Positions 27,319-35,988 of a stretch of DNA of 64,000 bases are shown here, piece by piece. The stretch spans positions 62,001-126,000 of the forward strand of contig JAAYVD010000117.1 in the NCBI GenBank assembly GCA_012517355.1. The letters run 5' to 3'. The position numbers and the translations under genes are program-made. How positions within the stretch are numbered: the first letter of the stretch is position 1; every line of letters starts with the position of its first letter. The DNA is from Candidatus Rifleibacteriota bacterium (GTDB lineage: Bacteria; Muiribacteriota; Ozemobacteria; Ozemobacterales; Ozemobacteraceae). The notes under the pieces were generated by a model. The model had not been told where the DNA came from. It made no database searches and was given only the letters and a program-made list of their open reading frames with translations.

Positions 27319-27875
27319 GCACCACGGAAAAGGGGTTCCTGCAGGAAGGCCTGGACTGCATGAAGAAGGGCGATCTCGAACGGGCCGAAGAGATCTTCAA
27401 GGATTTTCTCCGGGACTACCCCGACAGCGATCTGGCCGACAACGCCTGCTACCAGATCGCCCAGATCCACCAACGGACGGGAAACAAGGTGAAGGCCCTT
27501 TCCTGGCTGGACTACCTGCTCAAGAACTATCCCGACAGCGATGCCGCCTACTTCGCCCGGGACGAGCGGGAAGAGGTCCAGCGCCAGCTCGATGCCCTTG
27601 TTCCCGGCTCCCCCGAGGAGGGCTTCGCCCGCGGGAAGGCGGCCTTCGAGGCGGGAAACCTGCCCGAAGCCGAGCGGTTGTTCCTTGACTTTCTCCGGGT
27701 CCACTGGAACAGTTGCCTGGCCGACAACGCCCACTACCATCTGGCGGCCATCGCCAGCAAGCAGGGTCGGAAGGACGAGGTCCGCAAGCATGTCGAGATC
27801 CTGCAGCGGGATTTCCCTTCCAGCGACGCGGCCATCATGGCCCGGTATCTCCTGGGGGAATCCGGCACCTCCTGA
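27315..27875 (+). CDS. TPR-like repeat protein, cytosolic
   Basis: This encodes 186 residues with no signal peptide. It has about four TPR/SEL1-like helical pairs in two similar halves, each with LFxxFLRxxxxSxLADNA-type text (FLRDYPDSDLADNACYQIAQIH and FLRVHWNSCLADNAHYHLAAIA). The pattern resembles YbgF/outer-membrane-assembly TPRs. The GTG start at 27315 overlaps the tgt stop (GTGA) and is preceded by AGGAGG. It ends the obg cluster. Function unknown; a scaffold role is inferred. Confidence 0.8.
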   Translation: MSTTEKGFLQEGLDCMKKGDLERAEEIFKDFLRDYPDSDLADNACYQIAQIHQRTGNKVKALSWLDYLLKNYPDSDAAYFARDEREEVQRQLDALVPGSPEEGFARGKAAFEAGNLPEAERLFLDFLRVHWNSCLADNAHYHLAAIASKQGRKDEVRKHVEILQRDFPSSDAAIMARYLLGESGTS

Positions 27876-27890
27876 CCCCCGCCGGAAAAG

Positions 27891-27922
27891 GAAAACGCCC
27901 GCGGCTGGAGTCCCGCGGGCGT
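27891..27922 (-). terminator. Terminator between the TPR gene and the first CEKG lipoprotein
   Basis: A 10-bp stem (27895-27904 with 27913-27922) with an 8-base loop is followed on the minus strand by TTTTCCTTTT. It sits between convergent genes and best serves the minus-strand lipoprotein gene. Confidence 0.75.
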
Positions 27923-27941
27923 CGTTGGGTCTGGGAAGAGA

Positions 27942-29270
27942 TCAGCCTGGGCCGCCTCCCACCGTCAGGAGCACCTGGACGGTATACTGCGAGTCGCCGT
28001 TCTCCTGCAGGAGCACGCTGCTTTTCCCGCCCGAGATGTAGCCGCGCGACAGGTTGACCACGAGGACTTCCAGGGGATACCCGGTCGGCAGGCCCGAGAA
28101 GGTGGCCTCGGCCATGTGGTTGTGGCCGACCACGTCGACGTAGGGAACCACATCCTGGCCGCCCTGCCGCACGTAGACCCGCGCCACCTCTCCTTCCAGG
28201 AAGGCCGACGGGTTGTCTGGCTCGGGTTTGTTGCCGGACTGGACGACGACGCGCAGGTCGCGCCGGATCGGCTCGATGTTGGCAAAGTCGCAGTCGATGC
28301 CGGCGATCGTGCCGCTCGGCCGCTGGGCCGAGATGCTGACCGCGGGATTGATGACCGTCAGGTCGTAGCCGCGGATCTTGCACTTGACCGAGACCTGGCC
28401 GGCCGTGACCGGAACCCCATTCAGGGTATAGACCACCGTCCCCTTGAACGATTCCCCGACGGTGGCGGAGTTGGTGGCCACCACCTTGCCGCTGGCCTCC
28501 GCCCAGAAACTCCAGTTCCCGGAGTCGATCTGGGTCTGGTCCTGCCCGATCACGTAGCCGGGCAGGTTGCGCAGGGTGCCGGAAATCGAGAGGGTCATGG
28601 GGGCCATCTTGATCAGGCCGAGGTCGGTGACGCCGTTGGTGATCTTGATGGCCTGGACGATGGTGGGCTGGTAGTTGTCGGCCGAAATCTGGTAGTCATG
28701 GGAGCCGCCTTCCAAGCCGGTCCAGCCGCCTTCCTTGAAATCGGTCGCCGACTCGAACATCTTCGACTTGATCTGCTCGTCGGGGCTGGTCTGCTTCACC
28801 GTGAAGTTGGAGAGGGGATTCCCGGTGACGGCGTCCACCGGGTAGCCCTTCAGGGTGCCCTTCATGAAGGCGATGTTCTTGATCATCCGGATGATGGGGG
28901 CCGTGGTCGTTTCCCCGTTCTGGATGGTCGCCGTCACCTTCTGGGCGCTTTCGGTCTCCGAAGCCACCAGGAAGAAGTAGCCGGGCTTGGAGGGGACGAT
29001 GTCCCAGGATCCCGGTTCCAGGTTGTTCAGGGTGTACTTGCCGTCCGCCCCGGTGGTGGCCATCATGCTGATGTTCTGGGTGGCGTGCTTGCCAGAAATC
29101 AGGACGTCGGCCACGGGCTTGTTGGTGAGGAACTCATACACGTATCCCTGCACCGTCCCATTCTTGACGCCCAGCGAGCCCTTTTCACAGCCGGTGAACA
29201 GGAAACTCGAGAGCGTCAGCCCCACGAACAGAAGCCATCGCATGTGTGTGTGCCGGTAGTCGCTTCCCAT
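27942..29270 (-). CDS. CEKG-type lipoprotein with carboxypeptidase-regulatory-like domains (paralogue 1)
   Basis: This encodes 442 residues. After a signal peptide the lipobox is FLFTGC, and the mature N-terminus is CEKGSLGVK. Repeated beta-sandwich segments follow, such as GTVQGYVYEFLTNKPVADVL and KGTLKGYPVDAVTGNPLSNF, which read like carboxypeptidase regulatory or transthyretin-like folds with G-x-Y patterns. It probably sits on the outer membrane. GGAGG lies five bases before the ATG at 29270. It is divergent from two paralogues; substrate or partner unknown. Confidence 0.8.
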   Translation of the reverse strand: MGSDYRHTHMRWLLFVGLTLSSFLFTGCEKGSLGVKNGTVQGYVYEFLTNKPVADVLISGKHATQNISMMATTGADGKYTLNNLEPGSWDIVPSKPGYFFLVASETESAQKVTATIQNGETTTAPIIRMIKNIAFMKGTLKGYPVDAVTGNPLSNFTVKQTSPDEQIKSKMFESATDFKEGGWTGLEGGSHDYQISADNYQPTIVQAIKITNGVTDLGLIKMAPMTLSISGTLRNLPGYVIGQDQTQIDSGNWSFWAEASGKVVATNSATVGESFKGTVVYTLNGVPVTAGQVSVKCKIRGYDLTVINPAVSISAQRPSGTIAGIDCDFANIEPIRRDLRVVVQSGNKPEPDNPSAFLEGEVARVYVRQGGQDVVPYVDVVGHNHMAEATFSGLPTGYPLEVLVVNLSRGYISGGKSSVLLQENGDSQYTVQVLLTVGGGPG

Positions 29271-29602
29271 GGTTGCCTCCAGATCGACGTTGGAAAACTA
29301 TCCAGGTTCATCATCGGCAGGAACGGGACAAACCCTGAAAACATTTCTTCGCCCCGCGGACGGGGTTCCCTGCGGGCCGACCATGCGCGGTTTCCAGCCG
29401 GGTTTTAGGCCGGACGGTGAAGACAGGACGGGTGGAAGGGGCACCAGGGGGATGGGGGGATGGCCGATTCCATCTTCGAAATCGGGCGGTGGGTGTCGAT
29501 AGCAGGTAGGACCCTTATTGGGGCGACCCTAAATTTTCCTCACCGGACGGTCGATGGAATTATGAAGCACTCTGCCCACCACTTCACCCTGGAGGCCTCA
29601 GC
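29271..29602. other. Divergent intergenic region between lipoprotein paralogues
   Basis: The gap of 332 bp holds the possible minus-strand promoter. For the plus-strand gene I see a good ribosome-binding site (GGAGG) but no convincing promoter. No gene or repeat is evident. Confidence 0.5.
29295..29323 (-). promoter_or_regulatory. Possible sigma-70 promoter of paralogue 1
   Basis: On the minus strand, TTCCTG (29318-29323), a 17-bp spacer and TAGTTT (29295-29300) precede the ATG by 24 bp. The -35 is a weak match. Confidence 0.4.
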
Positions 29603-30841
29603 ATGAACCCAGCGAAGAGAACTCCCTCGGGATGGGGAATCCTGCTGGTCTTCCTCTTCCTCATGTTCGCCATCGTCGGCTGCGAGAAGGGCACCCTCGG
29701 CCTCAAGGGGGGGAGCATTTCCGGAGTGGTCCTCGACAGCCGCACCCTCGTCGGGATCGGGGGGGTCAGCGTCACGGCCACCACGGGCGAAGAGGATACC
29801 CGGTCGAGCAAATTCACCCTGACCGACTCCACCGGCAACTACTACCTGTCCGACATGCGGGCGGGGGAGTGGTTCGTGTCCTTTGACAAGGTCGGCTATC
29901 AGCCCATCAACTCCGAAGACAACGCCACCAATGCCGTCAAAGTGGTGGTGGTCAACAACGAGCATCGCCCAGTACAAGAAGTCAGGATGGTACAGAACTT
30001 CACCAATCAATACATCTCCATCAAGGGGATGTTGAAGGACGCGCGTTCCGGCACCCTCATCACCTACGGGAACGTCCAGTTCATCTTCGGCACCCAGGTC
30101 TTCAACAACCGGCTGCCCAGCGAGTTCCAGAGCGGGTTCTCGGTGCCTGCCCAGACCGGCGAAATGCCGCTCACCATCAAGGTGGCGGGCTATGACACCT
30201 ATACCACCACCTTGCCGTCGGGGGTCACCGATCGCGACCTGGGTGTCATCCTCCTGCAGCCCCAGACCTACAAGATCGTCGGGGTCTGGAAGGACGTGCC
30301 CGGCTGGGTCTTCGCCGACAACCCGGACGCCCTGATCGTGGCCTACGCCGGCAACCGGGTGGTGGCCACCGCCACCGCCAAAATGGCGGCCCAGTCCTTC
30401 GACCTGGCCGGCATTCCGATGGGGACGACCGTTTCCCTCGAATGCACCATCAAGGGATACCGGATGAACGGGGCCATCCAGGTGGTCCCCAACAGCGATT
30501 TCCAGGGCGTCATCTACCAGACCCTGTCGCTCAAGACCAACTTCGCCGCCATCATGCGCGACGTCCGGGTCGTGGTCAACGGGACCTCCCTCAGCAACAA
30601 CGACCGGGTCGGCGCCTACTGCAACGAAACCGGCACCATGTGGCCCGCCACCATCGTGACGGGCGGCACCCTCGGGTTCGGGGTGCCCCAGGTCATCGAC
30701 CTGGGCATCAACCAGGTGCCGACCGGTTACACCCTGTCCTTCACGGGATACATCGTCGAGGATGGTCGCTCGATCACGGTCTCGGCCCGCATCAACGATG
30801 ACGGCACGGATCCCCAGGTCGTCACCATCCCCGTCAGCTGA
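29603..30841 (+). CDS. CEKG-type lipoprotein (paralogue 2)
   Basis: This encodes 412 residues. The signal peptide ends in MFAIVGC and the mature N-terminus is CEKGTLGLK. A first carboxypeptidase-regulatory-like domain (GSISGVVLDSRTLVGIGGVSV, then STGNYYLSDMRAGEW) is followed by further beta-rich repeats and a C-terminal Ig-like region. GGAGG precedes the ATG. The next paralogue follows 38 bp downstream, so the two are probably one transcript. Outer-membrane surface role inferred; partner unknown. Confidence 0.8.
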   Translation: MNPAKRTPSGWGILLVFLFLMFAIVGCEKGTLGLKGGSISGVVLDSRTLVGIGGVSVTATTGEEDTRSSKFTLTDSTGNYYLSDMRAGEWFVSFDKVGYQPINSEDNATNAVKVVVVNNEHRPVQEVRMVQNFTNQYISIKGMLKDARSGTLITYGNVQFIFGTQVFNNRLPSEFQSGFSVPAQTGEMPLTIKVAGYDTYTTTLPSGVTDRDLGVILLQPQTYKIVGVWKDVPGWVFADNPDALIVAYAGNRVVATATAKMAAQSFDLAGIPMGTTVSLECTIKGYRMNGAIQVVPNSDFQGVIYQTLSLKTNFAAIMRDVRVVVNGTSLSNNDRVGAYCNETGTMWPATIVTGGTLGFGVPQVIDLGINQVPTGYTLSFTGYIVEDGRSITVSARINDDGTDPQVVTIPVS

Positions 30842-30879
30842 TCGCAATGAAACGGGAAACCGACAGGAGGTTGAACGTC

Positions 30880-32313
30880 ATGACTATTCGCAGGTGGGGT
30901 GGCTGGTTGCTGGCCATCCTGGGAGTAACGGTCACCCTGGCCCTGGGCTGCGAAAAGGGCGCCCTGGGGGTCAAAAAGTCCACCCTGACCGGCCGGGTCG
31001 TCGATGCCGACTCCCCGACCACCCCGGTCGTCGGGGCCCGGGTCATGGTGTTCTCCCCCGAGGCCGTGTCCGACGCCGCCCTGGCCCTTGGGCAGAACTA
31101 CGCCACCGTCACCGGTGCCGACGGGCGCTTCCTTTTCGAAGGGCTGGCCCCCGACAAGCTGTTCCTGGAAATCGAGGCTGCCGGCTACAACCGGATGATC
31201 TACCCCGACACGGTGGCCACCCCGACCCTCTCGATCACCTCGTTCTGGCTGCCCCCGGACACCACCCTGGACCTCGGAACCCTCAAGATGAAGCCGATCG
31301 CCAACCCCCTGAAGGTCTCGACCATCACGGTCAAGGGGAAGATCCTGGACGGCAAGAGCAAGGACGAGCTGGCCGACAACACTGTTCTGAGCATGTATTT
31401 CGACGGCCGGAAATTCCAGGACCGCGATATCACCTATGCCGAATTCAAAGCCGGCCTGAGCCTGGCCGCCAAGCTTGGGGACTACGACCTGACCATCATC
31501 ACCCCCAACTACTCCACCTACAAGAATTCCAACGATCCTGACAACACCATCAACGGCCGGGTGGACAACGTCCTCAACATCGTGCTGACGCCGATTTCCT
31601 ATAGCGTGCGCGTGACCCTGCAGAACAAGCCCTTCTACATGAACGACGCCGCTCGCGAACTCGACGACAACGACTTCAAACTGGTCCAGCGCCAAAAGTG
31701 CACCCTCACCATCACCAGCGCCAACCGGGTGGACCCCACCAAGCCCAAGATCCTGGCCACCGATGTGGTGGATCTCGACCCCTACGAGCCCGAGAGCGTC
31801 CTGTCGGGCATCTCCCTGCCCGCTTCGTTGACCGTGCTCCTGTCGGGATACCGCGAGATCAACCTGGCCATCCCCTATTCCCCCGACACCCAGGGCGTCA
31901 TCGCCATGAAGCTCGACCTGAACGGCCCCATCTTCGAAACCGCCAAGATCACCCGCAACACCGTGTTCTACCTGAACCCGAAGGCCGAGTCCGACGTCAA
32001 CAACCAGCTCCATCTCCGCACCACCGCCAACACCCTGATCCGGTGCCTCGGCCAGGAATGGGGGCAAGCCGCCCTCAACACCATCGATGCCAATGCCGCG
32101 GTTCCGGTCTTCCGGCCTCTCCCCTGCGGGTACATCCTGCCTTTCGACATCTACACGGAGGTCGGGACCAACCCGGTCGCCCTCTCCCCCTTCAACTACC
32201 AGAACTTCTACTACATCGATCCCGTCCTGGTGCCTTCACCCACGCAGAATGCCACCTTCACCGCGCACCTCATGATCTCCAAGACCGACCCCTACCTCGT
32301 CAAACCAGACTGA
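30880..32313 (+). CDS. CEKG-type lipoprotein (paralogue 3)
   Basis: This encodes 477 residues. The lipobox is VTLALGC and the mature N-terminus CEKGALGVK. The first domain (STLTGRVVDADSPTTPVVGAR with DGRFLFEGLAPDKL) is carboxypeptidase-regulatory-like; later domains are beta-rich. The start at 30880 is chosen because AGGAGG lies between it and an earlier in-frame ATG at 30847, and the signal peptide then has normal length. It ends the pair begun at 29603. Confidence 0.8.
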   Translation: MTIRRWGGWLLAILGVTVTLALGCEKGALGVKKSTLTGRVVDADSPTTPVVGARVMVFSPEAVSDAALALGQNYATVTGADGRFLFEGLAPDKLFLEIEAAGYNRMIYPDTVATPTLSITSFWLPPDTTLDLGTLKMKPIANPLKVSTITVKGKILDGKSKDELADNTVLSMYFDGRKFQDRDITYAEFKAGLSLAAKLGDYDLTIITPNYSTYKNSNDPDNTINGRVDNVLNIVLTPISYSVRVTLQNKPFYMNDAARELDDNDFKLVQRQKCTLTITSANRVDPTKPKILATDVVDLDPYEPESVLSGISLPASLTVLLSGYREINLAIPYSPDTQGVIAMKLDLNGPIFETAKITRNTVFYLNPKAESDVNNQLHLRTTANTLIRCLGQEWGQAALNTIDANAAVPVFRPLPCGYILPFDIYTEVGTNPVALSPFNYQNFYYIDPVLVPSPTQNATFTAHLMISKTDPYLVKPD

Positions 32314-32330
32314 TCCTCACAGACACCAGA

Positions 32331-32360
32331 CCGGGGCGGGAAGCTTGCTTCCCGCCCCGG
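32331..32360. terminator. Bidirectional hairpin between paralogue 3 and deoB
   Basis: A perfect 12-bp stem (32331-32342 with 32349-32360) with a 6-base loop sits between convergent genes. T-runs are short on both sides. Confidence 0.6.
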
Positions 32361-32390
32361 TTCCGTCGTGGGGGTCTTCCGGCCTCGCGG

Positions 32391-33545
32391 TCAGTTGAAC
32401 GGGGTGCCGGTGGGGTAGGGGACCTCCAGGTGGCGGGCCACCGAGGCGGCGACGTCCCAGAAACCCTGGCGGATGCCCAGGTCGCGGCCCGGGCGGCCCT
32501 TCTGATACGACAGCAGGAAAGGATACTCGCGGGTGTGGTCGCTGCCCCGGTAGGTCGGGTCGCAGCCGTGGTCGGCGGTGAGGATCAGCAGGTCGTCAGC
32601 GGTCAGCCGGGCCAGGAACCCGCCGAGCCAGCGGTCGAAATCCTCGAGGGCCTTCTTGTACCCGGCAGTGTCGCGGCGATGGCCGAAAACCATGTCGGTG
32701 TCGACCAGGTTGGTGAAGATGAACCCGTCCTTCACCTGGTCGAGGGCGGCCATCGTCTTGCGCATGCCGTCGTCGTTGCCCTCGGTGCCGACGTGCGGGT
32801 CGACCCCGCGGCCGGCGAAGATGTCGTAGATCTTGCCGATGCCGTAGGTCGGGATCTTCCTGGCGTGCAGCACGTCGAGCAGGGTCTCGCCGCTGGGCGG
32901 CAGGCTGAAGTCGTGCCGGTGCGCCGTCCGCTTGTAGGCGCCGGAGGTGCCGACGAACGGCCGGGCGATGACGCGGCCCACCGCCATGTCGGGCGGTTGC
33001 AGCATGGCCCGGGCGGTCTCGCACATCTTGTACAACTCGGGAAGGGGTATCACTTCCTCGTGGGCCGCGATCTGGAAGACCGAGTCGGCCGAGGTGTAGA
33101 CGATCGGTTTCCCCGTCTTCACGTGCTCGTCGCCCAGCTTCATGATGATCTCGGTGCCCGAGGCGGGGTAGTTGCCGATGGTCGGGCGGCCGATCGCCTG
33201 CTCGAACCTCGCCAGCCAGTCTTTGGGGAACCCCTCGGGATACACGGGGAAGGGGAACTCGATGCGGATGCCCATCAGCTCCCAGTGGCCGGTCGTGGTG
33301 TCCTTGCCGGGCGAGAGCTCGTGGAGTTTCCCCCAGGAACCCTCGGCCTGGGGGACGGGGGGAACACCGGTCAGGGGCGTGATGTTGCCCAGGCCAAGCC
33401 GACCCATGGTGGGAAGGTGCAGGCCGCCGGTGGCCTTGGCCAGGTTGGGCAGGGTGCCCGACCCGACGTCGCCGTACTGGGCGGCATCGGGCATGGCCCC
33501 GATGCCGACACTGTCGAGAACGATGCAGATAGCGCGCTTGCTCAC
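32391..33545 (-). CDS. deoB: Phosphopentomutase (last gene of BMC operon)
   Basis: This encodes 384 residues. DeoB interconverts (deoxy)ribose-1-phosphate and -5-phosphate and uses two metal ions in an alkaline-phosphatase fold. Landmarks are the metal ligand and phosphorylated-Thr region IVLDSVGIGAMPDA and GKDTTTGHWELMG, NLVDTDMVFGHRRD, and the second metal set TADHGCDPTYRGSDHTREYPFL. The GTG start at 33545 follows AGGAGG. It lies 80 bp after rpiB, a gap filled by a 10-bp tandem repeat. Its place in the operon suggests it feeds pentose phosphate to the compartment pathway. Confidence 0.96.
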   Translation of the reverse strand: MSKRAICIVLDSVGIGAMPDAAQYGDVGSGTLPNLAKATGGLHLPTMGRLGLGNITPLTGVPPVPQAEGSWGKLHELSPGKDTTTGHWELMGIRIEFPFPVYPEGFPKDWLARFEQAIGRPTIGNYPASGTEIIMKLGDEHVKTGKPIVYTSADSVFQIAAHEEVIPLPELYKMCETARAMLQPPDMAVGRVIARPFVGTSGAYKRTAHRHDFSLPPSGETLLDVLHARKIPTYGIGKIYDIFAGRGVDPHVGTEGNDDGMRKTMAALDQVKDGFIFTNLVDTDMVFGHRRDTAGYKKALEDFDRWLGGFLARLTADDLLILTADHGCDPTYRGSDHTREYPFLLSYQKGRPGRDLGIRQGFWDVAASVARHLEVPYPTGTPFN

Positions 33546-33563
33546 GTCGAGACCTCCTGTTGC

Positions 33564-33590
33564 CGCGGATGAACGCGGATGAACGCAGAT
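33564..33590. repeat. 10-bp tandem repeat between rpiB and deoB
   Basis: The unit cgcggatgaa occurs twice (33564-33573, 33574-33583), followed by a partial third copy cgcagat. This kind of short gatgaacgcg repeat is scattered in many environmental genomes. Confidence 0.6.
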
Positions 33591-33625
33591 CTATGGGCGA
33601 AAAAGGCGGCGAGGAAATCCCCGGG

Positions 33626-34090
33626 TCATTCCCGCCGGTCATCTCCGGACAGCCGCTCCAGCCTCGTGATCTTGGCCACGCGGGCGGCGTGGCGGCCGGG
33701 GGCGGGCGGGGTTTCGAGCCAGAGATCGACGATCTGTTTCGCCAGGCCGGGGCCGATGACCATGCTGCCGAGGGTCAGCACGTTGGCATGGTTGTGCTCG
33801 CGGCTGTTGCGGGCCGTGTAGAGATCGTTGCAGCAGGCGGCGCGCACGCCCCGCACCTTGTTGGCGGCCATGCAGGACCCGACGCCGGCCCCGTCGACGA
33901 CGATGCCCAGGGTGTGCTCGTTGGCCGCCACCGCGCTCGCCACGAGGAAGGCGATGTCGGGATAATCGACCGGGTCGGTCGAAAAGGCTCCGACGTCCTC
34001 GAGCACCAGGTTCCTGGCCGTCAGGTGCTTCTTCAGTTCCTCTTTCAGCGGGAACCCGCCGTGGTCGGCGCCGATGACGATGCGTGGCAT
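33626..34090 (-). CDS. rpiB: RpiB family sugar-phosphate isomerase (BMC operon)
   Basis: This encodes 154 residues. RpiB isomerises ribose-5-phosphate and ribulose-5-phosphate. Segments IGADHGGFPLKEELKKHL, VVDGAGVGSCMAANKVRGVRAACCND (the usual active-site Cys is in the Gly-rich loop region), NDLYTARNSREHNHANVL and GSMVIGPGLAK are typical. The ATG shares one base with the stop of the trimeric shell gene (TGATG). RpiB in a BMC operon is a marker of sugar-phosphate compartment types. Confidence 0.93.
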   Translation of the reverse strand: MPRIVIGADHGGFPLKEELKKHLTARNLVLEDVGAFSTDPVDYPDIAFLVASAVAANEHTLGIVVDGAGVGSCMAANKVRGVRAACCNDLYTARNSREHNHANVLTLGSMVIGPGLAKQIVDLWLETPPAPGRHAARVAKITRLERLSGDDRRE

Positions 34091-34650
34091 CACAGATACT
34101 CCCGGAACAGTTCTTCGCGGGGCCGCGGGATGACCACCGTGGCGACCACCTGGCCTCGCCCCTCGAGGATGCCCAGGCCGGCGGCCACTCCGGCCTCGAC
34201 GGCGGCCACGTCGCCGGTGATCGTGTAGAAGCCCTTGCCGCCGATGGCCATGGCCAGCCGGATCTCGCACAGGTCTACGGCAGCCGCCTTGGCCGAGGCG
34301 TCGGCGGCCAGGATGGTGGACACCACGTCGAACGACTCGACCACGCCCAGGGCTCCGGTGGTGGGCACCGTGTTGGTGGCGGTCATGGCGGGGTAGATCT
34401 GGGGATGCAGGTTGGGGATCACCAGGTCGTTGACCAGGTAGCCCTGCCCGACCCGGATGCCGGCGGCCACGCTGGCCTCGACCGCCGCCACGTCGCCCCA
34501 GACCAGGACCATGTATTTGCCCGGGCAGATGGTGCGCGCCAGGACCAGCTCGACCGTGGCCGCCTTCAGCATCGTGTCGGTGGTGAGGTAGCCCGTGGCG
34601 ATGCTCGACAGCTCGATCAGGCCGATGGCGTGGTGGGAAATCGTCGTCAT
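34090..34650 (-). CDS. pduT: Trimeric BMC shell protein, PduT-like, with central Cys
   Basis: This encodes 186 residues, two BMC domains in tandem (residues 1-90: AIGLIELSSIATGYLTTDTML; residues 95-186: ALGVVESFDVVSTILAAD). Trimeric shell proteins form pseudohexameric tiles. Cys42 in RTICPGKYM sits where PduT carries its pore Cys that binds a 4Fe-4S cluster. With the RnfC-like gene just upstream (7-bp gap), this suggests electron transfer across the shell. Confidence 0.93.
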   Translation of the reverse strand: MTTISHHAIGLIELSSIATGYLTTDTMLKAATVELVLARTICPGKYMVLVWGDVAAVEASVAAGIRVGQGYLVNDLVIPNLHPQIYPAMTATNTVPTTGALGVVESFDVVSTILAADASAKAAAVDLCEIRLAMAIGGKGFYTITGDVAAVEAGVAAGLGILEGRGQVVATVVIPRPREELFREYL

Positions 34651-34657
34651 GGGATGG

Positions 34658-35971
34658 TCACTCCCTCACGATGGTGATGGCGTCGGCCGACACGTCGGAC
34701 ACCCGGCCGCTGATCGAGGCGTGGAGGGTGGCCCCCAGCTTCTTTTCGGGGATGGCGCCGATCTTCTGCCCCGCCTGGACGCGGTCGCCCGGCTTGACCA
34801 GCGGCAGGGAGGGAGCCCCGATGTGCATCTTCAGAGGCAGCCGGACCCGTTCGACCCGCAGCTCGACGGGGGTCAGCGGCGCCTTGCGGTCGTAGTCGAG
34901 CAGACCGATCTTCTTCAGCAGACGGTCGATGCTGACCCGGCGGGCGGGCCGCATCGGGTGGACCGCTGGCGCCCCCTGCCAGTCGGTCAGCTTGACCCCG
35001 CGGGCGAGGTGGGCCTTCTTGGCGGCCATGGCCATTTCGCGCGGGGGAAGGTCTTCGGGACAGGAGAACAGGGAACAAAGCCCGCATTCGCTGCAGAAGA
35101 CCGACTCGACCGAGTAGTTCTGGTCGTTGAAGGCTGCCAGCTGGGCGGTGCGCATGGCCTTGTGCGGTTTGATCGGGTAGCCGAGCAGGGCCCGCGGGCA
35201 GAGCTCGGTGCAGTCGGTGCACTGGTCGCAGGCCGAGCGGGCGATGCGGCTGTTGTCCTTCTGAGGCCGGCCCATCCTGCGGGTCAGCGGGTGGTCGGAG
35301 GGCAGGGCGATCAACCCGCCGCAGGTCTTGGTGACCACCTGCCGGTCGACGTCGTCGACCAGCCGGCCCATCATCGGGCCCCCGTCGATCACCGTCAACC
35401 CCGCCAGGTCGCGCAGGCCGGCCAGCGACAGGGCTTCCCGCATCGTGATGCCGACCGGCACCTCGACCGTGAGGGGGTGGGGAACCTTGCCGGTGACCGT
35501 GAGCGACTTCGTGATCATCGGCTGGCCGCGGCCCAGCAACAGCAGGGTCTCCACGTTGCTGACCACGCACCCGATGTTCAGAGGGATGCCGCCGAACGGG
35601 ATCAGCCGCCCGGAAGCCTCGTAGACCAGTTCGTATTCGTCGCCGGCCGGATAGAAGTCGCCGAGCGGCAACAGCTTGATGCGGGGGTCGTCGATCGCCT
35701 TTCCGAGGTGATCGAGCAGCGTCCCGTATTTCTTCTTGACCCCGATCAGGCCTTGTTTCGCCTGGGTCAGGTCGAGAGCGGCCCGCAGGCCCTTCAGGAA
35801 ATCGGCGGTGTGATGCTTGAGCAGTTCCTTGTCTTTGTGTAGGAGCGGCTCGCACTCAGCCCCGTTGACGATGAGAAAGTCGATGTTGCGGGCGGCCAGC
35901 TTGACGTGGGTGGGGAAACCCGCCCCGCCGCATCCGACGATGCCGAGTTCCTCGATGGGCCGTTCGCGCAT
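34658..35971 (-). CDS. pduS: RnfC/PduS-like electron-transfer protein (BMC)
   Basis: This encodes 437 residues. The N-terminal region holds the flavin/NADH-binding RnfC core with GIVGCGGAGFPTHVKL and NGAECEPLLHKDKELL. Two 4Fe-4S sites follow: CDQCTDCTELCPRALLG and CSECGLCSLFSCPEDL. The C-terminus has an SLBB/lipoyl-like tail (LVKPGDRVQAGQKIGAIP). PduS-type proteins reoxidise NADH and in Pdu compartments pair with PduT. The start at 35971 lies 17 bp after the dehydrogenase stop; the ribosome-binding site is weak. Confidence 0.93.
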   Translation of the reverse strand: MRERPIEELGIVGCGGAGFPTHVKLAARNIDFLIVNGAECEPLLHKDKELLKHHTADFLKGLRAALDLTQAKQGLIGVKKKYGTLLDHLGKAIDDPRIKLLPLGDFYPAGDEYELVYEASGRLIPFGGIPLNIGCVVSNVETLLLLGRGQPMITKSLTVTGKVPHPLTVEVPVGITMREALSLAGLRDLAGLTVIDGGPMMGRLVDDVDRQVVTKTCGGLIALPSDHPLTRRMGRPQKDNSRIARSACDQCTDCTELCPRALLGYPIKPHKAMRTAQLAAFNDQNYSVESVFCSECGLCSLFSCPEDLPPREMAMAAKKAHLARGVKLTDWQGAPAVHPMRPARRVSIDRLLKKIGLLDYDRKAPLTPVELRVERVRLPLKMHIGAPSLPLVKPGDRVQAGQKIGAIPEKKLGATLHASISGRVSDVSADAITIVRE

Positions 35972-35988
35972 GGACGTTGGATCCGTGG

